This document shows positions 29,687 to 38,735 of a stretch of DNA of 64,000 bases, one piece after another. Within the stretch, counting starts at the first letter, position 1. Every line of letters begins with the position of its first letter. Under the pieces are notes generated by a model. The model saw only the letters and a list, made by a program, of their open reading frames with translations, was not told where the DNA came from and ran no database searches. The translations under genes were made by a program, and so were the position numbers. Origin of the DNA: Luzula sylvatica (lineage: Eukaryota > Streptophyta > Magnoliopsida > Poales > Juncaceae); NCBI GenBank assembly GCA_946800325.1, contig OX326961.1:16118215-16182214 (forward strand). Direction: 5' to 3'.

Positions 29687-29691
29687 TACCT
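29687..29691. repeat. Target-site duplication TACCT, left copy
   Basis: TACCT sits immediately before the LTR start and matches 40320-40324. Five bases is the usual length for Ty3/gypsy integrase. Uninterrupted monomers elsewhere read GTATCGTACCTTTTAGTAC, which shows TACCT was present once before insertion. Confidence 0.95.
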
Positions 29692-30263
29692 TGTTGCGTA
29701 TTTACGTTTAAGCAGGGCTTTTCAACTTTTAAAACCCTAAATGACTCTAATTGGACCACAAGCGCAGGGTATTCGTCGAGTAAGTTAGGGGTCGATCCAC
29801 AGAGAGGGTTGAGTACTAGGGGCGATTTCTGATTGACAATTCGACTCGATCTAAAACTGAGGTTTGTTGGTTGATTCGGGACAGATTTTAACGGAAAAAG
29901 AAAGGTTTTTTAATATAGGAGAGGACTCTAGGGTGTTCGGGTTCTACTTGGATGATTTGGTGTGTTCTAAAGGTTGCTAAACGCTCTCTCAAAATCTGAC
30001 TTTGGTGGAGGTGTTATCCAATTCTTCCTAGACCGGCTCTCGCTCGCGACTAGACGTATCCAACCTAAACACTCTTGCTCTCGCTGACTATGCCTAAGAA
30101 AGACCCGTTACGCTCTATGATAATTCTATAATCCCGTGGGTGACGTGTACCAATGTTCTTAGAATACAACGGTCCAAGTTTGTGCATTTACAATCTGGTT
30201 TCTCACTCCGCTCTCGCTTCGCAAGGTTAACCTAAAACGATCTTAACTACTTGGTTTGACTGG

Positions 30264-30269
30264 TTTATT
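30264..30269 (-). terminator. Candidate polyadenylation signal AATAAA in the 3' LTR
   Basis: The plus strand reads TTTATT, which is AATAAA on the coding strand, about 480 bp downstream of the TATA box. It is the only exact hexamer I noticed downstream of the presumed start within the LTR. Plant signals are degenerate, so this is tentative. Confidence 0.3.
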
Positions 30270-30460
30270 TGAGGGCTTAAACAATCCTAAACATCCACTC
30301 TCGCTACTTAGTCAAAGATGTCCTAACCTATGTCACTTAGGCTGGCCTAAACGAGTACAAACGGTTAATTAAGACGAGTAATATCAAGGCACAAAACACA
30401 AATCAAATCTGAAAGAGACAAAGCATATAATACTACCAAAACATCTCAAGTACTAATGAA

Positions 30461-30472
30461 CCCTAAACCCTA
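30461..30472 (-). promoter_or_regulatory. Telo-box-like motif in the LTR
   Basis: The plus strand reads CCCTAAACCCTA, nearly two plant telomere units. The short telo-box (AAACCCTAA type) is a known plant promoter element. The identical copy in the 5' LTR is at 39531-39542, about 280 bp downstream of the TATA box on the coding strand. Function here is not shown. Confidence 0.35.
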
Positions 30473-30747
30473 GATAAAAATTTAGCTACTCATGTTCGAC
30501 AACAAAACAAATCTAAATATCAAATACATCATAAAACTAAACACGAGAAAGAGTAAACCGATTTGTTGACGAACGTCTTCTTCTTCGTAAACTCCTGCTC
30601 CTAAACGACGTGATCTTCTTCGATGGTTGACGGCTACGGAAAGGTGTATGAGGCGAGTGGAGAAAGAGGAGGATGAGAGGTGGATGGTGGCTGGTGAAAG
30701 GATGAAAATTGGAGATGAGAAGGTAACCCTAGCAAAGGCAGCGGTAG

Positions 30748-30757
30748 CCTTTTATAG
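30748..30757 (-). promoter_or_regulatory. TATA box copy in the 3' LTR
   Basis: The motif CTATAAAAGG on the minus strand is identical to that in the 5' LTR. If used here, it would drive read-out transcription leftward into the satellite block that ends at 29691. Confidence 0.55.
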
Positions 30758-31249
30758 TCGATGGCTAGGGTTAGGTCACAGCATACATGGCTGTCGAAAG
30801 TTGGCCCATATCAGGGTCTGGGCCACGAAATATGAGGTGTGAATTATGCAATCTTTTAGAGGATTCCTTCCTGAAGTTATGGCAACTTGAATCACCAAAT
30901 TTGGAGTTACCAATCAAAAGATATGGCCATTTTATTACTTGCCAAATTCTGAGATTCTGCAGCTTCTTTCCATTTTTTAATCTTCCAACAATAGTTGCGA
31001 TTTTGGCTTGTTTTGCACTGTGAAATCTTGGAACGGTGCCGAGACCCTTGATACTTGCATTTCTTCACTTCTAGAGTCTTTTTTATCTTGTAATGTATCC
31101 AAATCTGTAAATATAATCAAACAAGATGCCAACGAGCAATTCTCGTGGTTTTGTTAGTATTTTAACGTTTAAGAGTTTATTTAGTACAATTTATAAAACG
31201 TTTTAAGTCCGGATGAGTGCGTAAAAATGTATCATATTCACACTCATCA

Positions 31250-31266
31250 AAATCTCCCAAGTTTAA
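31250..31266 (-). other. Polypurine tract next to the 3' LTR
   Basis: The coding strand reads TTAAACTTGGGAGATTT directly against the LTR terminus (TGATGAGTG). The purine core GGGAGA, located where plus-strand synthesis must be primed, fits a PPT. The 13-base part TTAAACTTGGGAG recurs exactly at 32856-32868. Confidence 0.7.
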
Positions 31267-31268
31267 AT

Positions 31269-31287
31269 CTCGTTCGTCCCGAACGAG
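31269..31287. other. Perfect hairpin beside the polypurine tract
   Basis: CTCGTTCG and CGAACGAG form an 8-bp perfect stem around the three-base loop TCC, a few bases from the polypurine tract. A structurally similar but sequence-divergent hairpin occupies the same place beside the internal motif (32874-32891). Confidence 0.65.
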
Positions 31288-31307
31288 TAAGAAAAATGAA
31301 AAAGCAC

Positions 31308-31520
31308 TTACAATGTTCTTTTGCTGGCTTGGAGTGTCGAGTTGTGCTTCACTTCGGTAATGATCTTTTGCGCCCTCGTCGTGAACATCGTCACTAGTCG
31401 GTCCACATAGGCTGGGTCCTCGCTTTCACGAGCACTCCTCAACGTACCGATTTCCTTCCCGGGGTAGAAGACCACTTTACATGGCCCGAGTAAGGGACGG
31501 GGCTCTTCTCCACACTCCTT
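31308..31520 (-). pseudogene. Possible coding remnant, 70 sense codons without a start
   Basis: This minus-strand frame is open between a TAA (31521-31523) and its own TAA (31308-31310). It has mixed, protein-like composition (for example PGKEIGTLRSARESEDPAYV) unlike the low-complexity frames nearby. There is no upstream ATG. It could be a remnant of an env-like or captured gene, an exon reached by splicing, or chance. I recognise no family. Confidence 0.2.
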
Positions 31521-31847
31521 TTATAACGCCTAATAAGTCTCGCGTAGCGATGGCGCGTATCGGTGGATATTTGGTGGCTTGCTCGCTTCCACAAGTTGCC
31601 TAGAACGGAATCATCGCACGGCAGCCACTACTTATCACAAATGACCTCCCTCTAACTACAACGACTCGCGGTACGAAGGGTAAATGGGAGAATTCAGATT
31701 CGAAATAGGATCGAAATCTGGTTTGGTGGAATCGATATGTGTAATCTGGTTTGATGGATTTGAGTCGATTTGAGAGTTGAGGTTTCGAACCGGGTTTGCG
31801 CGTATTATTATCGTGCGAAAAAGGTTTAGGGTACCAGCGTTGCGGAC

Positions 31848-31954
31848 TCTTATTATTATTTTTTCTTTTTTCTTTTTTTCCCCTTTTTTTTTTCTTTTTT
31901 TTTTTTTCTTTTTTTTTTCTTTTTTCTTTTTTCTATTCATTTTTTTTTTCTTTG
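31848..31954 (+). repeat. Long interrupted T/C homopolymer tract
   Basis: About 100 bp of almost pure T with scattered C, after a short TTA microsatellite. On the coding strand it is an A-rich purine run. It produces the spurious Lys-rich and Phe-rich frames of this area. Two further T runs, of 25 and 34 bases, are at 32644-32668 and 32749-32782. Confidence 0.9.
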
Positions 31955-32237
31955 CCCCACAACGCTGCCCTTTTTTAGCCCATTTGCATGCACAGATTCT
32001 TCTTCGATGAACGGGGAGAGGGATCAGAATTGCGACGTGCTCGGAATCCCTTCTCCCAAATTTACGCCTTTGGTGCAACCAGTTTTTGACGTCAGATTTG
32101 GATGAGGTGGAATAGGGTTAGGGTTTGGCCAATTTCGTACCGCGAGAGCTCGATCTAAATAGGGCTCGGCGGGCCCACGGTCTCACCGTATAAATGTCGA
32201 AATCGGGCCCGCCTCACTCTTACGCACTTCTACTATT

Positions 32238-32265
32238 GCCCCGCTCGGATCACGTTGAGCGGGGC
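32238..32265. other. Stem-loop with 9-bp G+C-rich stem
   Basis: GCCCCGCTC and GAGCGGGGC are perfect inverted complements separated by 10 bases. The stem is unusually stable for this stretch. It lies about 960 bp past the pol stop and would fold in the element's RNA. Its role is unknown. Confidence 0.55.
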
Positions 32266-32643
32266 TCTCATTCGGCCTCTCGCCAACACACTCCCCCTAC
32301 TACTCAAATAATGAACCTCCCTCAATGGCCGCTCGTGCGAATTCGTCCGTTTAAGGGTCAACCCTGCAAAATTGAGCGCGAGAAAGACTTGTAAAATTTA
32401 GCACGAAGGCCTGCTTACTTTTTTAGACGCGTTTAGGAGTGCTTTAAAAGTCCCCCCGTTCCTTGTTCACATGGGAAGCTTCGCCCCGACCAAGGCTCGC
32501 GTACGTCGATTTGGCTCGCTATTTCCCGTCCCCTGCCAGGCTTCCTCCCGACTTCATCGATTTCGATGTTCAAAGCGTCGGCGCGTTTGTTCTTCCCGAA
32601 GCTCGGCGTTCGACTTCCAAACCTGCGTTAAAACATCAAAGGC

Positions 32644-32668
32644 TTTTTTTTTTTTTTTTTTTTTTTTT
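32644..32668 (+). repeat. T(25) homopolymer
   Basis: Uninterrupted run of 25 T within the spacer. Its length in the assembly may be unreliable, as is common for homopolymers. Confidence 0.9.
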
Positions 32669-32745
32669 GGGTCCAAGAGGGACCCGTTAAATTTGGTCTC
32701 GGAAAGTTTTTATCGGAACCCCTATTTTTTGTGTTTTATCTTTTC

Positions 32746-32748
<3 letters not shown>

Positions 32749-32782
<34 letters not shown>
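32749..32782 (+). repeat. T(34) homopolymer
   Basis: Uninterrupted run of 34 T within the spacer, about 80 bp from the T(25) run. It lies between the pol stop side and the hairpin-bearing part of the spacer. Confidence 0.9.
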
Positions 32783-32784
<2 letters not shown>

Positions 32785-32855
32785 CTACATGCAAAATAAA
32801 GATGAAAAGAATAAAATGAAAAATGGATAAGATGCAAGGCCGTGAATGGTATACC

Positions 32856-32868
32856 CTCCCAAGTTTAA
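32856..32868 (-). repeat. Internal second polypurine-like motif
   Basis: The coding strand reads TTAAACTTGGGAG, identical over 13 bases to the motif at the 3' LTR edge (31254-31266), and is followed by GGTAT. It lies about 370 bp past the pol stop. It could be an internal plus-strand primer or a relic of a duplicated 3' end. Confidence 0.55.
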
Positions 32869-32873
32869 TATTA

Positions 32874-32891
32874 CGCGTCGTCCCCGATGCG
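32874..32891. other. Hairpin beside the internal polypurine-like motif
   Basis: CGCGTCG and CGATGCG pair over 7 positions with one G-T wobble around the loop TCCC. Its position relative to the 13-base motif mirrors the hairpin at 31269-31287. Confidence 0.5.
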
Positions 32892-33223
32892 ATTAAATCT
32901 TATTAGTTGGAGAAAAATGAGAGAGTAAAAGAGAGAGAGAGATTTAGTTACTATTTCCTCCCGATTGAGATAGGAGAATCCCTTGGTCTGGCAACCAGCC
33001 CCACCATCGTTTGGTGTTTTCGTTTCTTCTCGTTTAGTCGTATACGAACTGCTCAAAAGAACCACGGTCGCGATTGTTTCTCTTCTCTATTTATGGGGCC
33101 TACACTTAACAAACAGTGAAATATGCAAAATATGCTAAATGCAATGAAAGAAAACCTAACCGCTGGGGTTGCCTCCCCATAAGCGCTTGTTTAAGGTCGT
33201 TAGCTTGACCGTTTCCTCTTGAT

Positions 33224-36200
33224 TTAGAATATCGGCGAATCGGAGAGGAGGCATGATGCGATTTTCCCCACCGGTTCTCCGTTGATGTAATGCTTCAAAC
33301 GCTGGCCGTTTACGACGAATTCTCCTTTTCCTTCGCTCCATATTGTCACTGCACCGTACGGGCTAACCTTTTGTACTACGAATGGCCCCGACCATCTCGA
33401 GCGTAGTTTTCCTGAAAATAGTTTAAGCCTAGAATTGAAAATAAGTACCTTATCTCCTTTGTGGAATTCGCGTCGTAGAATCTTCCTGTCATGCCATCTC
33501 TTCGTCCGCTCCTTGTACAACTTCGCGTTCTCGTATGCGTTAATGCGGAACTCGTCTAGCTTGTGCAGCTCTAAAAGTCTTCGATCGTACGCTGCCTTCG
33601 AGTCGAAATTTAAGTATCTAAGTGCCCATAAGGCTTGGTGTTCTATTTCAACGGGAAGATGGCAGGCTCGTCCGTACACTAGTTGAAACGGGGACATTCC
33701 TATGGGCGTCTTGAATGATGTCCGGTACGCCCACAATGCATCATCGAGTTTTGATGACCAATCCCTTCGGGAGCTAGAGACTGTTTTTTCGAGGATCATC
33801 TTGATTTCGCGGTTCGAAATCTCCACTTGACCGCTGGTTTGAGGATGGTATGGGCTGGCGACTTTGTGGTTCACTCCGTATTTTCGGAGTAGGGTAGCAA
33901 GCTGGCTATTGTTGAAGTGGGCTCCTCCATCGCTGATTAGGGTTCTCGGTACACCGAACCGAGGGAATATGGTCTTCTTAAGGAACTTCTGAACCGTTTT
34001 CGAATCTGCGGCTTTGCATGCAGCAGCTTCTACCCATTTCGACACGTAATCGACTGCGACGAGGATGTAAGAGTAACCATTCGAGGTCGGAAAGGGGCCC
34101 ATGAAGTCGATTCCCCATACGTCAAAAACTTCTACTTCGAGGATGTTATTTAGCGGCATTTCGTGCCTTCGGGAGATGCTCCCCGTTCTTTGGCATCTAT
34201 CGCAACCTGAAACAAATCTGTGTACATCTCGAAAAATATTAGGCCAATAGAAACCTGATTGCAATACCTTTGCGCTAGTTTTTCCCGTGCTAGCGTGTCC
34301 TCCATATGGTGAGGAGTGGCAGTGAGCGATAATGTCCATCCTCTCTTCTTCGGGCACGCATCTTCGATAGATCCCATCTACCCCCTGCTTGTAAAGGAAC
34401 GGATCGTCCCAATAGTAGTGCTTCAATTCGTTGAAGAATTTCTTCTTGTGTTGGGGCGAAAAGTCTGGCGGGACTATCTTGCTTGCGAGGAAGTTCGCGA
34501 TGTCCGCATACCAAGGCGCAGGGTCTGTCGTGGCGGTTGGATTCATTGCTCTTTTCGTGCGGAAGGGGTCCCAGTCGTGCTCGGGAAAGTGGATGTGGCG
34601 ATCATTAGGTCTTCGTTCGTGGCTGATCGACGCTACATATGCAACCAATCGATCGTCCTTAAATGCGTCGTCGATCGGGTCGGTCACATCTCTAATGTCG
34701 TCGCTGCGTATTCGTGATAGGTGGTCGGCCACGCTGTTCTCGGCTCCTTTCTTGTCTCGAATCTCGATGTCGAATTCTTGGAGCAAAAGGATCCATCGTA
34801 AGAGTCGTGGTTTGGCATCCTTCTTATTGATGAGGTACCTAATAGCTGCATGGTCAGTGTAAATAATAACTTCGGATCCTACAAGATATGACCTGAATTT
34901 GTCGATGGAGAATACGACGGCGAGTAGCTCTTTCTCCGTTGTGGCATATTTGGCTTGTGCTTCGTCCAGCGTCTTGCTTGCGTAATAGATGGCGTGAAGT
35001 TTCTTATCTTTACGTTGCCCCAAAACTGCCCCTACGGCGTAATCGCTTGCATCGCACATTATCTCGAAAGGTAGCGAGTAATCTGGTGGCGTGATGATTG
35101 GCGAAGATACGAGGGCTGCCTTGAGCTTTGTGAACGCCTTCAAACATTCATCGTCGAAATCAAACGGCGCGTCTTTCAGGAGCAGGTTTGTGAGTGGTTT
35201 TGCGACCTTCGAGAAGTCCTTGATGAATCTCCGATAGAAACCAGCATGACCAAGAAAACTACGTATACCTTTTACGTCGCATGGCGGTGGCAGTTTCTCG
35301 ATCACCTCTATTTTCGCTCGATCTACTTCAATTCCTTGAGAGGTGATAACGTGGCCGAGCACTACTCCTTCTTGGACCATAAAGTGGCATTTCTCCCAAT
35401 TTAGCACTAGATTAGTTTCTTCGCACCTGCGAAGTACTTTGGAAAGGTTAGCTAAACAAGAATTGAAATCATTACCGTACACGGAGAAATCGTCCATGAA
35501 GACTTCCATGAAATCTTCGATGTAGTCGCTGAAAATGGCCATCATCGCACGTTGGAACGTGGCTGGGGCGTTGCACAAACCGAAAGGCATTCGGCGATAA
35601 GCGAATGTGCCGTATGGACACGTAAACGTCGTCTTTTCCTGGTCATTGGGGTGGATCGGGATCTGGAAGAAGCCTGAATAACCGTCGAGGTAACAAAAGT
35701 ACTCGTGATTCGCGAGTTTCTCGAGCATCTGATCAATGAAAGGCAGCGGGAAATGGTCTTTTCGAGTCGCTTTATTCAATTTGCGATAGTCGATGCACAT
35801 CCTCCATCCCGTGGTAGCACGAGTCGGAATTAGGTGGCCATTGCTGTCTTGTACGACCGTCGTTCCACCCTTCTTGGGGACCACGTGAACGGGACTGACC
35901 CATTCGCTATCCGAGATAGGGTAGATGATGCCTGCGTCGAGGAGCTTCATTATCTCCTTCTTTACCACCTCCTTCATGTTTGGGTTGAGGCGGCGTTGAT
36001 GCTCGATCGATGTTTTGTGGTCGTCGGTGAGAAATATCCGGTGCATACCGAATGAGGGGCTTATCCCCTTGATGTCGTCGATCGTGTAACCGATAGCTTT
36101 GCGGTGAAGACGGAGCGTATGAAGCAATTTCTCTGTCTGATCGGGAGAGAGATTCGCGTTCACAATGACCGGGTACGAGTCGTTCGGCCCGAGGAATTCG

Positions 36201-38599
36201 TATCGGAGTCCTGGTGGAAGAGATTTAAGCTCGACTCGTGGTGGAACATCGATTTTTGGTATCTCCACTGATTCGACAGTTTCTAGTTGCGACGTTGGTT
36301 CGACGAGGTTTTCGCATTGGTCTAACATCTCCTCAAATTCATCCAACTCCATTCTCGTGATGCTGGCATATTCGTCCATCGTTAGGACATCTTCAACGTC
36401 GATTCGATAGCACGAACCGTCCGGGTCGGGGTTTTTGATTGCCTTCTCTAGATTGAATTCGACTTTCTCCTCTCCCAAGTTAAGAGATAGCTTCCCTTCT
36501 CGAACGTTTATTATCGCACCCGCGGTGGCTAAGAATGGTCTCCCTAAAATGATTGGGACCTTTTGGTCCTCCGCCATGTCTACTACGACGAAATCGACCG
36601 GGATATAGAATTTCCCGACCTTTATTGGCACGTCCTCTACAACTCCTGTGGGTATTCGAACTGATCTATCGGCGAGTTGCAAAGTCATTCTAGTCTCTTT
36701 GAGTTCTCCCAATCCGAGGGTTATAAAAATTGAATGTGGCATGAGACTAACGCTTGCACCAAGATCACAAAGTGCCTTGTCGAACGACTTGTTCCCGATG
36801 ATGCACGGGATGGCGAACGAACCTGGATCCTTCATTTTTCGCGGCAGTTTTGTATCTCGAACAAGGGCACAAGACTGGACACCGGTGAGGGTTACGGTGT
36901 CTACTTCCTCCAGCCTCCGCTTCCTCGAGAGAACCTCCTTTAAGAATTTTGCGTACGTCGGCATTTGCTTGAGGGCGTCGACGAACGGAATCGTAACTTC
37001 CAATTTCTCAATCACTTCCTTAAATTTGGCAAAGTCTTTGTCGAGGCGATTTTTCACGAGGCGTTGGGGAAACGGTATTGGTGGCTGAAGTGGCGGAGGT
37101 GGCACGTATTTTTCTCCTTCTCGGTAGATCGGAAAACCGAGTTCGTCGAAACCAATCGGTCTGGTCGGTTTTGGTGCACCTCCGCGGGTTGAATCGGGGC
37201 TGTTTGAGTTCCCCGAATCATTTTTCGCTGCCTCGCTTGAGGCAGGGATCGCTGAAATTTCTGGAATGGAATTTGGGGCTGTTGAAGAGGTTTTCGTAAG
37301 ATCGCCAGATTTAGAGATGGCAGTTTTGTCCCTAGGTTTCTCGTATTGTTTTCCACTCCTCAATTGAACTACACAAACATTTTCGCGTGGGTTTTCGGTG
37401 CGTCCGGGCAAACTTCCTTGAGCTCGCGGATTCGGGTTTTCGAGGGCATCTAATCGCGTTGTGACACCGTCCATCGAAACGGTTAGCTTCGTGAGAATCT
37501 TCTCTAGCTGCTCATTTTTCCTAGCTTGCTCACTCATAAAAGATTTCATTAGTGACATTACGTCCTCCCCCGAAGGGTTCGGACCATTAGAAAAATTATT
37601 AAAACGAGATTGTTGATGTGGGGGCCTATATATGCCATTATTATCGCTACGAAAGTTGTTATTGTTATTTCTCCAACCAGAATTCGAATTTAAAAATTGT
37701 ACCTCCTCTTGGTTGGCATCACAATCTTTCGTCTCGTGTCCTTGCACACCACATGCGTCACAAGCGAACATAACTTGCCTCTCTTTCGTCCGCGGCTTGC
37801 TCAAATCGACGTGCTCGAGCTTCCTCGTGAGCATGTCTAGCTTGGCGTTTATGGCTGTTACCGCGTCGACTTCTAAAACACCTTGTCGCCCCGTCGTGGG
37901 GGCGCGATCATTCGACCATCCATGGTAATTGAGGGCCATGTTCTCGATCAACTCCCATGCTTCCTCCACACTCTTATCCATCAATGCACCTCCCGAAGCC
38001 GCGTCGAGGTTGGCGCGGGTTTGGTAGGTGACTCCATTGTAAAACGTTTGCAAGAGCAGCCACTTCGCTAGGCCGTGATGAGGGCACGCGCCTTGTAATT
38101 CCTTGAAACGCTCCCACGCTTCGTATAAGCTTTCCCCTGCGTTTTGCTGAAAACTCGTAATCTGGGCGCGTAACATGGCTGTTTTGCTGGGCGGAAAGTA
38201 CTTGGCGAGGTATGCGTCGCAGAGTTGGTTCCATGACGTAAAATGTCCGTCGGAGTGACCGTAAAGCCATTGTTTTGCCTTGCCCCTGAGAGAAAAAGGA
38301 AAAAGAGTTAGCATGATAGTATCATTCGAAACTCCATTTACCTTAATCGTGCTTGCTATTTCGTATAGATTTTGTAAGTGAGCGTGGGGATCCTCCATCG
38401 CACCACCACCGAACTGATTTGCTTGCACCATATTTAGAAGCGGTGTCTTGAGCTCGAAATTGTTTGCAGCGATACCAGGTGGCGCGATGCTTCTCCCAAT
38501 TGCCGTGGCGCTGGGCGAAGTGTATTCACGTAGAGCACGTGCGCGAGGCGGAACTGGTCGGACATTCTCTTCATGATTCGGTTGGTTTTGCTCCATCAT
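33224..38599 (-). CDS. gag-pol: Gag-Pol polyprotein of an Athila-type retrotransposon (1791 aa, intact)
   Basis: One open frame encodes all retrotransposition proteins with no stop or frameshift between gag and pol. Domains in order: Gag capsid about 20-235 ([14 protein letters not shown] at 99-112, [13 protein letters not shown] at 156-168); CCHC zinc knuckle C280-C283-H288-C293; Asn-rich and coiled-coil-like linker 300-390; protease with D612-L-G-A-S (Athila carries DLG, not DTG/DSG); reverse transcriptase about 870-1090 with D972 and FMDD at 1034-1037; RNase H about 1175-1300 (D1183, E1224, D1249, D1292); integrase with H1428, H1435, C1466 and C1469, catalytic D1498, D1557 and E1593 (35 residues between the last two), and GPF at 1738-1740. 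All catalytic residues that I can place are present. The start is the first of two adjacent ATGs (38597-38599 and 38594-38596); the stop is TAA at 33224-33226. There is no C-terminal chromodomain. The product is expected to form cytoplasmic virus-like particles, copy the RNA and integrate the cDNA. Lineage is assigned by motif recognition only. Confidence 0.97.
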   Translation of the reverse strand: MMEQNQPNHEENVRPVPPRARALREYTSPSATAIGRSIAPPGIAANNFELKTPLLNMVQANQFGGGAMEDPHAHLQNLYEIASTIKVNGVSNDTIMLTLFPFSLRGKAKQWLYGHSDGHFTSWNQLCDAYLAKYFPPSKTAMLRAQITSFQQNAGESLYEAWERFKELQGACPHHGLAKWLLLQTFYNGVTYQTRANLDAASGGALMDKSVEEAWELIENMALNYHGWSNDRAPTTGRQGVLEVDAVTAINAKLDMLTRKLEHVDLSKPRTKERQVMFACDACGVQGHETKDCDANQEEVQFLNSNSGWRNNNNNFRSDNNGIYRPPHQQSRFNNFSNGPNPSGEDVMSLMKSFMSEQARKNEQLEKILTKLTVSMDGVTTRLDALENPNPRAQGSLPGRTENPRENVCVVQLRSGKQYEKPRDKTAISKSGDLTKTSSTAPNSIPEISAIPASSEAAKNDSGNSNSPDSTRGGAPKPTRPIGFDELGFPIYREGEKYVPPPPLQPPIPFPQRLVKNRLDKDFAKFKEVIEKLEVTIPFVDALKQMPTYAKFLKEVLSRKRRLEEVDTVTLTGVQSCALVRDTKLPRKMKDPGSFAIPCIIGNKSFDKALCDLGASVSLMPHSIFITLGLGELKETRMTLQLADRSVRIPTGVVEDVPIKVGKFYIPVDFVVVDMAEDQKVPIILGRPFLATAGAIINVREGKLSLNLGEEKVEFNLEKAIKNPDPDGSCYRIDVEDVLTMDEYASITRMELDEFEEMLDQCENLVEPTSQLETVESVEIPKIDVPPRVELKSLPPGLRYEFLGPNDSYPVIVNANLSPDQTEKLLHTLRLHRKAIGYTIDDIKGISPSFGMHRIFLTDDHKTSIEHQRRLNPNMKEVVKKEIMKLLDAGIIYPISDSEWVSPVHVVPKKGGTTVVQDSNGHLIPTRATTGWRMCIDYRKLNKATRKDHFPLPFIDQMLEKLANHEYFCYLDGYSGFFQIPIHPNDQEKTTFTCPYGTFAYRRMPFGLCNAPATFQRAMMAIFSDYIEDFMEVFMDDFSVYGNDFNSCLANLSKVLRRCEETNLVLNWEKCHFMVQEGVVLGHVITSQGIEVDRAKIEVIEKLPPPCDVKGIRSFLGHAGFYRRFIKDFSKVAKPLTNLLLKDAPFDFDDECLKAFTKLKAALVSSPIITPPDYSLPFEIMCDASDYAVGAVLGQRKDKKLHAIYYASKTLDEAQAKYATTEKELLAVVFSIDKFRSYLVGSEVIIYTDHAAIRYLINKKDAKPRLLRWILLLQEFDIEIRDKKGAENSVADHLSRIRSDDIRDVTDPIDDAFKDDRLVAYVASISHERRPNDRHIHFPEHDWDPFRTKRAMNPTATTDPAPWYADIANFLASKIVPPDFSPQHKKKFFNELKHYYWDDPFLYKQGVDGIYRRCVPEEERMDIIAHCHSSPYGGHASTGKTSAKVLQSGFYWPNIFRDVHRFVSGCDRCQRTGSISRRHEMPLNNILEVEVFDVWGIDFMGPFPTSNGYSYILVAVDYVSKWVEAAACKAADSKTVQKFLKKTIFPRFGVPRTLISDGGAHFNNSQLATLLRKYGVNHKVASPYHPQTSGQVEISNREIKMILEKTVSSSRRDWSSKLDDALWAYRTSFKTPIGMSPFQLVYGRACHLPVEIEHQALWALRYLNFDSKAAYDRRLLELHKLDEFRINAYENAKLYKERTKRWHDRKILRREFHKGDKVLIFNSRLKLFSGKLRSRWSGPFVVQKVSPYGAVTIWSEGKGEFVVNGQRLKHYINGEPVGKIASCLLSDSPIF

Positions 38600-38735
38600 A
38601 ATCTGCGGTGGCCTTCGCGCTTTGCTTCTTAGATTGTACCTTTCTGCCAGCGAAGATCTGAAATCTGAAAATAAAAGAAAAATAAAATGGGTGAATCGAT
38701 CTCGAAAACCAGGAAATCAACTAATATCAAACACC
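38600..38735 (-). other. Leader between primer-binding site and gag start
   Basis: This stretch of about 136 bp is untranslated and A/G-rich on part of its length. It joins the primer site to the first ATG of gag-pol (38597-38599). I recognise no packaging signal. Together with R-U5 it would give a leader of roughly 1.2 kb. Confidence 0.6.

Larger units (their letters stand above)
1..29691 (+). repeat. 124-bp satellite array, left block (about 240 monomers)
   Basis: The block is continuous head-to-tail copies of a 124-bp monomer. The phrase TTCAAATAAC or a close variant recurs at steps of 124, 124, 125 and 124 bp at the start of the window. Other landmarks in almost every copy are TTTTTAGATCATTTGTATCG, TTTTCACCAAATTTCACAAA and CGATTCAAAACAAGATTTTA. 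Base composition is about 27% G+C. All copies have the same orientation, with no spacer or unrelated insertion before the retrotransposon. Diagnostic variants define monomer subtypes: AAATGACTCG or AAATAGCGTG in place of AAATAACGTG; TTTAGTACATAAATTTTC; CACCGAATTTCACAAACACA; CACAAAGTTTAAGTAAG with GTTTTACG; ACTCCATAAC with AAACTCTAAG; and CATTTGGTATCG. I see no gene in this block. A centromeric or pericentromeric satellite is the likeliest identity, inferred from size, homogeneity and the Athila insertion. Confidence 0.97.
29692..31249 (-). repeat. 3' LTR (1558 bp)
   Basis: This copy is identical to the right LTR except at two positions: 31068 (C, against A at 40138) and 31199 (C, against T at 40269). 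For a minus-strand element this left copy is the 3' LTR, so its R-U5 part would carry the transcript end. Termini are TG and CA. It contains a TATA box, a telomere-like CCCTAAACCCTA at 30461-30472, and four copies of CTCTCGCT. Two short frames inside it (71 codons opening at a TTG, 78 codons opening at an ATG) are not supported as genes. Confidence 0.96.
31250..33223 (-). other. Spacer of about 2 kb between pol and the 3' LTR, no env-like gene seen
   Basis: Athila relatives often carry an env-like ORF here. The longest minus-strand frame with a start is 140 codons (31656-32078), and its middle is a Lys run translated from a homopolymer, so it is not a credible gene. The region holds three long T tracts on the plus strand (about 31848-31954, 32644-32668, 32749-32782), two polypurine-like motifs each beside a hairpin, a 9-bp-stem hairpin (32238-32265), and a 13-bp inverted repeat (31665-31677 and 32134-32146). 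Near its left end is an open frame without a start codon (31308-31520). It is probably 3' UTR with possible decayed coding remnants. Confidence 0.7.

Noticed and set aside
1..29691. CRISPR-like regular repetition
   Set aside because: The repeats are contiguous with no unique spacers, are 124 bp long, and lie in a plant nuclear context.
30627..31023. Two short frames in the LTR (and the same at 39697-40093)
   Set aside because: They are antisense to the element, one opens at TTG, and neither has a recognisable domain. They are duplicated only because the LTR is.
31777..32010. Phe-rich plus-strand frames
   Set aside because: They are pure translations of the T tract on the non-coding strand of the element.
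31656..32078. A 140-codon minus-strand frame as an env-like gene
   Set aside because: The centre is a Lys/Glu run translated from a poly(T)/poly(A) tract. There is no signal peptide, membrane segment or recognisable domain.
33435..38071. Many short plus-strand and alternate minus-strand frames across the polyprotein
   Set aside because: They are shadows of the intact 1791-codon frame, with no domains of their own.
33224..38599. Protease inactivation because the motif is DLG rather than DTG/DSG
   Set aside because: DLGAS is the usual form in Athila-type proteases, so it is a lineage feature and not damage.
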